Made by a program: the position numbers and the translations under genes | The notes under the pieces: generated by a model | Database searches by the model: none | Told to the model about the DNA's origin: nothing | The model's input: the letters and a program-made list of their open reading frames with translations, nothing else | Source: PVC group bacterium | Lineage (GTDB): Bacteria > Verrucomicrobiota > Kiritimatiellia > SS1-B-03-39 > PXDE01 | Direction: 5' to 3' | Length of the DNA stretch: 9,474 bases | Assembly (NCBI GenBank): GCA_003566475.1 | Contig: PXDE01000578.1 | Span: 1-9,474 of the forward strand | Shown here: piece by piece, positions 1 through 3,264 of the stretch | Position numbering within the stretch: position 1 is the stretch's first letter | Layout: every line of letters starts with the position of its first letter

Positions 1-2
1 CC

Positions 3-113
3 GACCAGCAGGTCACGGCGGTCGCCCAGGCCCTGAACACCCGCCCCCGAAAGTCGTTGAACTACCTCACGCCCAATGAGATCTTCTACAAGAACGTTGC
101 ACTTGGAGAGTGA
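3..113 (+). CDS. IS30-family transposase, C-terminal end only (5' part outside the window)
   Basis: The frame is open from the left edge and ends at TGA 111-113, giving 36 residues. They contain ALNTRPRKSLNYLTPNEIF, which matches the end of IS30-family transposases (typically LN-RPRK-L-Y-TP-E-F), the tail of the DDE integrase-like catalytic domain. The enzyme cuts and joins IS30 ends during transposition. The catalytic triad and the N-terminal helix-turn-helix would lie left of the window, so activity cannot be judged. The stop codon is followed within a few bases by what is probably the right inverted repeat of the element, as is usual in IS30 elements. The direction is away from the left edge, towards the decayed RHS copies. 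Confidence 0.85.
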   Translation, partial: DQQVTAVAQALNTRPRKSLNYLTPNEIFYKNVALGE

Positions 114-130
114 ATCTGCGGTGCTTTATA
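94..130. mobile_element. probable right end of the IS30-family element
   Basis: The last codons of the transposase and the following bases (GTTGCACTTGGAGAGTGAAT, 96-115) have the look of IS30 terminal inverted repeats, which commonly carry a GTTGCACTT-type stretch overlapping the transposase stop. The other end is outside the window, so the exact boundary and the target duplication cannot be read. The homology to the interspersed repeat that follows begins at about 132, so the IS probably ends between 120 and 132. Confidence 0.45.
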
Positions 131-131
131 C

Positions 132-180
132 GGGCATCGTCGTGTACGCCAGCATCTTACAGAGGTCCGACCCCGATCCC
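132..180. repeat. interspersed repeat A, copy 1
   Basis: About 45-49 bases shared with 559-600, 1502-1550 and 2070-2113, all in the same orientation. The common core is GACGCCAGCCGCTTACAGAG followed by GTCCGACCCC; this copy diverges in the first half (GTACGCCAGCATC). It lies between the IS30 end and RHS fragment 1. On the minus strand its end reads GGGGTCGGACCTCTGTAA and gives the stop codon that closes the broken RHS frame. Confidence 0.8.
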
Positions 181-486
181 ACCCCCCGCCCCCACATACG
201 CGTAGCGGACCCGGTAGTCCAGCGCGGGGACGGAGATTCCGGCCAGCCGGCCCTGGGCGTCGTACTGGCGTTCGAGCACGCCATGGGGGGTGGTCTCCCT
301 GGCCCGCTGCCCGGCGTCGGTGACCTCATAGCGCCAGACCCCGAACCCGTCCCGGACGGCGATCTGACAGCCCTGGCGGTCCGGACTGGTTGAAGGATGG
401 GTGCCGAAGGCCCCATAGCCCGCGGAGCAGGCGCACGGGGGATGGTCGGCGTGCCGTCGCTGGTTTCCACGCGCCCGATTCCCCAC
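157..486 (-). pseudogene. RHS/YD-repeat protein fragment 1
   Basis: The minus-strand frame reads QIAVRDGFGVWRYEVTDAG, then LERQYDAQGRLAGISVPALD and RVRYAY. It is nearly identical to the same stretch of the large RHS gene (~4970-5160). Similarity begins near 470 and stops abruptly at about 197, after RVRYAY, where unrelated C-rich sequence and repeat A follow; the frame ends at the repeat A stop codon. At the upstream side, a block of about 46 bases (393-442) replaces the IHYAY segment found in the large gene. There is no start region, no RHS core and no toxin domain, so this is a decayed duplicate. It lies in the same orientation as the large gene and as fragment 2. Confidence 0.8.
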
Positions 487-558
487 AGCCCATTCCTTAG
501 AGCCTCCGTTTTGAGGCCAGAATGGCCCCGCTAAGCACTCCCAGCAGGTGCCTCAAAT
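483..558. repeat. shared linker E, copy 1 (between RHS fragment 1 and repeat A copy 2)
   Basis: This block is repeated at 1425-1501 with scattered differences. Shared landmarks are CCCACAGC, TAGAGCCTCCGTTT, GAGGCCA, AATGGCCCCGCTAAGC and CCCAGCAGGTGC. In both places it sits between the upstream end of an RHS fragment and a repeat A copy, so linker plus RHS fragment plus repeat A form a duplicated module. I do not recognise it. On the minus strand the copies encode slightly different short peptides, and no conserved gene is evident. Confidence 0.75.
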
Positions 559-600
559 GGGCATCATCGTGGACGCCAGCCGCTTACAGAGGTCCGACCA
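559..600. repeat. interspersed repeat A, copy 2
   Basis: Same core as copy 1 and in the same orientation, ending GGTCCGACC. After GACC it runs directly into a degenerate hairpin unit (600-630, AGTTCCACTTAGATTCTAGG then ACCGACCCC) that resembles repeat B. GGTCC at 591-595 and GGACC in that unit form an inverted pair. Confidence 0.8.
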
Positions 601-638
601 AGTTCCACTTAGATTCTAGGACCGACCCCCCCCCCCCC

Positions 639-674
639 AGTTCTTGCTCGTTTGCAAGGACTGACCCCTTCAGC
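639..674. repeat. hairpin repeat B, copy 1
   Basis: A 36-base unit repeated exactly at 678-713 (period 39). AGTTCTTGC and GCAAGGACT can pair as a 9-base stem with one T-G wobble around the loop TCGTTT, followed by the tail GACCCCTTCAGC. It is preceded by a run of 13 C (626-638). The hairpin plus GACCCC tail is reminiscent of short repeats scattered near REP-associated (RAYT) transposases, but no transposase gene is visible here. Confidence 0.8.
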
Positions 675-677
675 GCA

Positions 678-713
678 AGTTCTTGCTCGTTTGCAAGGAC
701 TGACCCCTTCAGC
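678..713. repeat. hairpin repeat B, copy 2
   Basis: Identical to copy 1, with the same 9-base stem and GACCCC tail. The last bases (CCCCTTCAGCTG) are duplicated once more just after it (715-726), directly before RHS fragment 2. Confidence 0.8.
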
Positions 714-894
714 TGCCCCTTCAGCTGGTTGGATGGGCAGACGGATTCGGATCGGCGGCGACCCCATGCGCGGCCGCGTCCTTGGCGGACGCAGCTACGA
801 AGGGACGCAGATCCTCGCGGCCGACGCGACGCCCGGAGGGGTCCACGTCGTAGGTGTACTGGCTGATCACCCCCAACCCTTCTCCTCCTCCGCG

Positions 895-923
895 AACCTC
901 TGTAACCTCTGTGCCCTCTGTGG
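895..923. repeat. CTCTGTG-type tandem repeat inside RHS fragment 2
   Basis: Reads AACCTCTGT AACCTCTGTG CCCTCTGTGG. The same family occurs at 4689-4725 and 3834-3905 in the large RHS gene. It is in frame within the RHS coding sequence. Confidence 0.75.
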
Positions 924-938
924 TCCGCCTGCCTCCGG

Positions 939-968
939 CATTCGCGTTCATTCGCGTCCATTCGCGGT
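939..968. repeat. three tandem decamers CATTCGCGNN inside RHS fragment 2
   Basis: CATTCGCGTT, CATTCGCGTC and CATTCGCGGT in a row. The homologous place in the large gene (4740-4800) has the array split by a 33-base net insertion. Confidence 0.8.
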
Positions 969-1424
969 TGAACGAATTGGCCTTCACGTGCAGATGGTCG
1001 CGGCGGGGTTCGTAGGCGTGGCGGACGGTGTGGACGGGGCCGCTGACCGTCGCGAGGAGGTCGGAGCCCGGTTCGAAGTGGTAGGTGAAGCTGCCCATGT
1101 CCGGTCCGCCCACGGCGGCTAATCGACCCTGAGCATCGTACGCGTAGCGGACCCGGTAGTCCAGCGCGGGCACCGAGATTCCGGCCAGGCGGCCCTGGGC
1201 GTCGTACTGGCGTTCGAGCACGCCGTGGGGGGTGGTCTCCCTGGCCCGCCGCCCGGCGTCGGTGACCTCGTAGCGCCAGACCCCGAACCCGTCCCGGACG
1301 GCGATCTGTCGGCCCAGGCGGTCCTGGACTGGTGATGGATGGGTGCCGAAGGCCCCGTAGCCTGCGCAGCAGGCGCACGGGGGATTGGTCGGCGTGCCGT
1401 CGCTGTGCTCGATGCGGGCGAGAT

Positions 1425-1501
1425 CCCACAGCTCATTTCATAGAGCCTCCGTTTCGAGGCCAAAATGGCCCCGCTAAGCCCTCCCAGCAGGTGCTTGAAA
1501 T
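1425..1501. repeat. shared linker E, copy 2
   Basis: Second copy of the block at 483-558, again between the upstream end of an RHS fragment (fragment 2) and a repeat A copy. It contains AAAATGGCCCCGCTAAGC and CTCCCAGCAGGTGCTTGAAA. No gene is recognised in it. Confidence 0.75.
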
Positions 1502-1571
1502 TGGCATCATCATGGACGCCAGCCGCTTACAGAGGTCCGACCCCGATCCCCGAGGTCCGACCCCGATCCCC
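1502..1571. repeat. interspersed repeat A, copy 3, with a duplicated 20-base end
   Basis: Same core as the other copies. Its last 20 bases (GAGGTCCGACCCCGATCCCC) occur twice exactly in tandem, at 1532-1551 and 1552-1571. The join to RHS fragment 3 follows immediately. Confidence 0.85.
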
Positions 1572-1602
1572 GAGCTGACGGCCCAGGCGGTCGTAGGCGG
1601 GT
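1570..1602 (-). pseudogene. RHS fragment 3, a ~30-base scrap
   Basis: AGCTGACGGCCCAGGCGGTCGTAGGCG closely matches the stretch of the large RHS gene that encodes YDRLGRQ (around 5139-5165). On its right it passes into GTGATGGATGGGTGGATGG, so it is cut by a GGAT repeat at the same point where fragments 1 and 2 carry their extra block. It is too short to mean anything as protein. Confidence 0.6.
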
Positions 1603-1627
1603 GATGGATGGGTGGATGGATGGATGG
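1601..1627. repeat. GGAT (ATCC) imperfect microsatellite
   Basis: GTGATGGATGGGTGGATGGATGG and neighbouring bases. The same family occurs at 4500-4538 inside the RHS gene and at 6341-6428 upstream of the helicase gene. Confidence 0.75.
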
Positions 1628-1645
1628 AGCCGTCCCGCACCCCGT

Positions 1646-1671
1646 GGGCTCCTCCCCGCGACGAGGAGCCC
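1646..1671. other. hairpin with 9-base perfect stem
   Basis: GGGCTCCTC pairs with GAGGAGCCC around an 8-base loop (1655-1662). No T tract follows on either strand, so a classical terminator is not supported. It lies two bases from palindrome D copy 1. Confidence 0.55.
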
Positions 1672-1672
1672 G

Positions 1673-1704
1673 CAAACCAAATGTCCGATCGGTCATCTGG
1701 ATTG
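1673..1704. repeat. 32-base palindrome D, copy 1
   Basis: Near-palindrome centred on CCGATCGG with three mismatched pairs. It aligns with the copy at 1782-1813 (period 109). Both carry CAAACCA at one end, CATCTGG near the other, and ATGTCCGATCGG in the middle. Confidence 0.7.
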
Positions 1705-1781
1705 ACGCCAGATTCTGAAAACTCCCAGTGATTCCGCCTCATCAGGGACGCCACTCCGAGGGGAACCGGCGTGCGGTCACG

Positions 1782-1813
1782 CAAACCAGATGTCCGATCG
1801 GGCATCTGGTTTG
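1782..1813. repeat. 32-base palindrome D, copy 2 (nearly perfect)
   Basis: CAAACCAGATG and CATCTGGTTTG are perfect inverted arms around TCCGATCGGG; the only imperfect pair is a T-G wobble. The size and symmetry would suit a dimeric protein site, an extruded cruciform or a REP-like element. Nothing in the window says which. Confidence 0.75.
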
Positions 1814-1902
1814 TCGGAGGCCCTTCGGGAGCCCAGGTCCAGACCAGCACCCGGCCCGCGATGGCCTTAGAAGCCAAAAACGAGCCCAAAAATCGTCGCT
1901 AA

Positions 1903-1975
1903 GTGGTGTTTCGCACCTCGAATCTGGCTTCATTTCCTTGGTAGCCAGAACCTTAGCGAGGGCAGCCCCCGACCC
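1903..1975. repeat. 73-base direct repeat C, copy 1
   Basis: Direct repeat with 1981-2053 (period 78, equal lengths, about 80% matching by eye). The conserved parts are TTTCGCACCTC, CTTCATTTCCTTG and CGAGGGCAGCCCCCGACCC. The middle part varies. Confidence 0.75.
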
Positions 1976-1980
1976 AAAAA

Positions 1981-2053
1981 GCGGGGTTTCGCACCTCCAA
2001 TCCTACTTCATTTCCTTGATGGACAACAACCTAACGAGGGCAGCCCCCGACCC
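1981..2053. repeat. 73-base direct repeat C, copy 2
   Basis: Second copy of repeat C. It ends in CCCCGACCC and is followed by two more short CCCCGACCCTCTC units (2045-2070). The TCTGGC/GCCAGA stem that can be drawn in copy 1 is not kept here, so there is no support for a conserved RNA fold. Confidence 0.75.
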
Positions 2054-2069
2054 TCTCCCCGACCCTCTC

Positions 2070-2113
2070 CATCGTGGACGCCAGCCGCTTACAGAGGTCC
2101 GACCCCGACCCCC
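2070..2113. repeat. interspersed repeat A, copy 4
   Basis: CATCGTGGACGCCAGCCGCT, then TACAGAGGTCCGACCCCGAC. It lies about 10 bases past the stop codon of the putative immunity gene, so it marks the distal end of the toxin/immunity block. Confidence 0.8.
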
Positions 2114-2122
2114 TCACCCCAT

Positions 2123-2605
2123 TCAATCTAACCTGTTCGGATTCTGGACCAATCCTGGACCTCCCTCAACGACTACAACATCCTCAGTGCGTACATAACA
2201 TATAGCAACAATGTCGTCATGGTAGCCGCCGTTGTAGCGCCCGTCCGGCCCTACGGAAATCAGGATTAGCCTAGTGGTGGCATCTCCATCCCTGCCACCA
2301 TATACTAACAGAATGTCGTTGTCTTGGATATCCCATAACGAAATTCCGTAACCAGCACGTATTCGGTCCGAAATTATCAGACTCTTTGCCAAAGGGAGCG
2401 CGCCTTCACGGGAGACGACCACATCCAATTCACCGTTGAGCGACAGATGGGTCAGATAGATCGCGTAACTCCTCAGCGCATACTCCTGGCCTTCCCACGG
2501 ACGGTATCCGCTTGACCTACCACAAGCTACGACAATCCCGGCAAGTGCAACGGACGCCATCGCCGAAAAAGTTCCGATGCACATAGACTGCATGAGGCGG
2601 CTCAT
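2123..2605 (-). CDS. putative lipoprotein immunity protein for the RHS metallopeptidase toxin
   Basis: A 160-residue protein of no family I recognise. I chose ATG 2605 because the bases TCAT at 2602-2605 give an ATGA overlap with the toxin stop, the usual sign of translational coupling. An ATG six codons upstream (2623) is an alternative. The N-terminus (MSRLMQSM, a hydrophobic stretch, then IVVAC) looks like a signal peptide with a lipobox, VVA-C28, so export and lipid anchoring are likely; a plain membrane anchor is possible. The C-terminal half contains WDIQDNDILLVYGG and SVGPDGRYNGGYHDDIVAI. The GPDG...DDI loop resembles the end of type II pseudopilin-like proteins, perhaps only superficially. 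GC content is far below that of the RHS repeats. The immunity role is inferred from position, size and coupling. If it is periplasmic, its partner toxin would act in the envelope. Confidence 0.65.
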   Translation of the reverse strand: MSRLMQSMCIGTFSAMASVALAGIVVACGRSSGYRPWEGQEYALRSYAIYLTHLSLNGELDVVVSREGALPLAKSLIISDRIRAGYGISLWDIQDNDILLVYGGRDGDATTRLILISVGPDGRYNGGYHDDIVAICYVRTEDVVVVEGGPGLVQNPNRLD

Positions 2606-3264
2606 GGCCACAGCGCAGGGCATCTTTCTGCCACGTGACTATTCCACTGATTGAACGTCATTTCTCCGGCCTCCCCTTGCTGGAACTTCAGGTTTACCAA
2701 TTGGGACACGACTTCATTCGCCCATCCCCTTTCCGCTTGAACTGCTGAAACCAATGGGTTGTCGTAAAGTCTTTCAAGGAACTGAGCATAGCGGCCCAGT
2801 CCCCCATCAATGTCATCCCTGCTGCCATAGAAATGAGTCAGCTCATGGAACACAGTCCTCAGCTGTGTCTCCCTGTCCACATACCAAAAGCGTTCTCTGT
2901 TGTCTTGGCCGTCGTTATTCAACTGAATAATCCAGGCCGGACTTATCATCACGCCACCCACTGTCAGTCCAAGCGCCTTCGCAATCCCTACGTCTACTGG
3001 GCAATTGTGGATGCGAAGAACCGGCCCCCTCCTTCGAGGGATGTGGGGTAGCATTCCCTTCACAACGATTTTTTCAACGTCATCCGCAAATTGTATAAGG
3101 CTTTCTCTTATTGGACAGCTATCGGGAAGGTTGCTCCATATGGTGCGCGCAATTTCGATTTCCTCGGCCAAGTCAAGTGTCCGACGCCCGACTTGTCTGA
3201 GCAACGCATTGAACATTTCCAGATGGATACCTTTCGTATCATTCCCAAGACCAAGCACCCTGTA
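2602..3264 (-). other. C-terminal toxin domain with HExxHxxGxxD zinc-peptidase motif
   Basis: The domain follows the core end DSLGL. The motif is encoded at 2815-2847: H-E-L-T-H (2833-2847), then F-Y-G and D at 2815-2817. HExxH binds zinc with the two histidines and uses the glutamate as base. HExxHxxGxxD, with Asp as third ligand, is the arrangement known from snapalysin-type metzincins. Metallopeptidase toxin domains are established among polymorphic toxins. The GC content falls to about half in this segment, as expected for an exchangeable tip. I cannot name the exact domain family, and the target is unknown. The DPxGL-type boundary is DSLGL here, so the proline often seen at the RHS self-cleavage motif is replaced by serine. 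Confidence 0.7.

Larger units (their letters stand above)
721..1437 (-). pseudogene. RHS/YD-repeat protein fragment 2
   Basis: The minus-strand frame is open from a stop at 1438-1440 down to 721. It reads ARIEHSDGTPT, QIAVRDGFGVWRYEVTDAG, YDAQGRLAGISVPALDYRV, YDAQGRLAAVGGPDMGSFTY, VISQYTYDVDPSGRRVGRED and so on. It aligns almost base for base with 4532-5230 of the large RHS gene, with two clear differences. Near its upstream end it carries the ~46-base block (1335-1384) also found in fragment 1. It also lacks the 33 bases present in the large gene at ~4756-4789. It breaks off at SAHPT, just where the large gene enters an ATCC-type repeat, and joins hairpin repeat B there. There is no start codon region, RHS core or toxin domain, so it cannot be a functional RHS protein. 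Confidence 0.8.
1628..2122. other. gene-free repeat region between the RHS fragments and the immunity gene
   Basis: About 500 bases in which I see no credible gene on either strand. Open frames here are short and read through palindromes. It holds a 9-base-stem hairpin, two copies of palindrome D, two copies of repeat C and repeat A copy 4. Confidence 0.65.

Noticed and set aside
584..1429. 281-residue Arg-rich minus-strand open frame
   Set aside because: Off-frame reading of RHS fragment 2; the true frame shows YD repeats.
1646..1671. Rho-independent terminator
   Set aside because: Strong stem but no T tract on either strand, and no gene ends next to it.
1903..2053. CRISPR array
   Set aside because: Only two diverged copies; no short identical repeats with unique spacers anywhere in the window.
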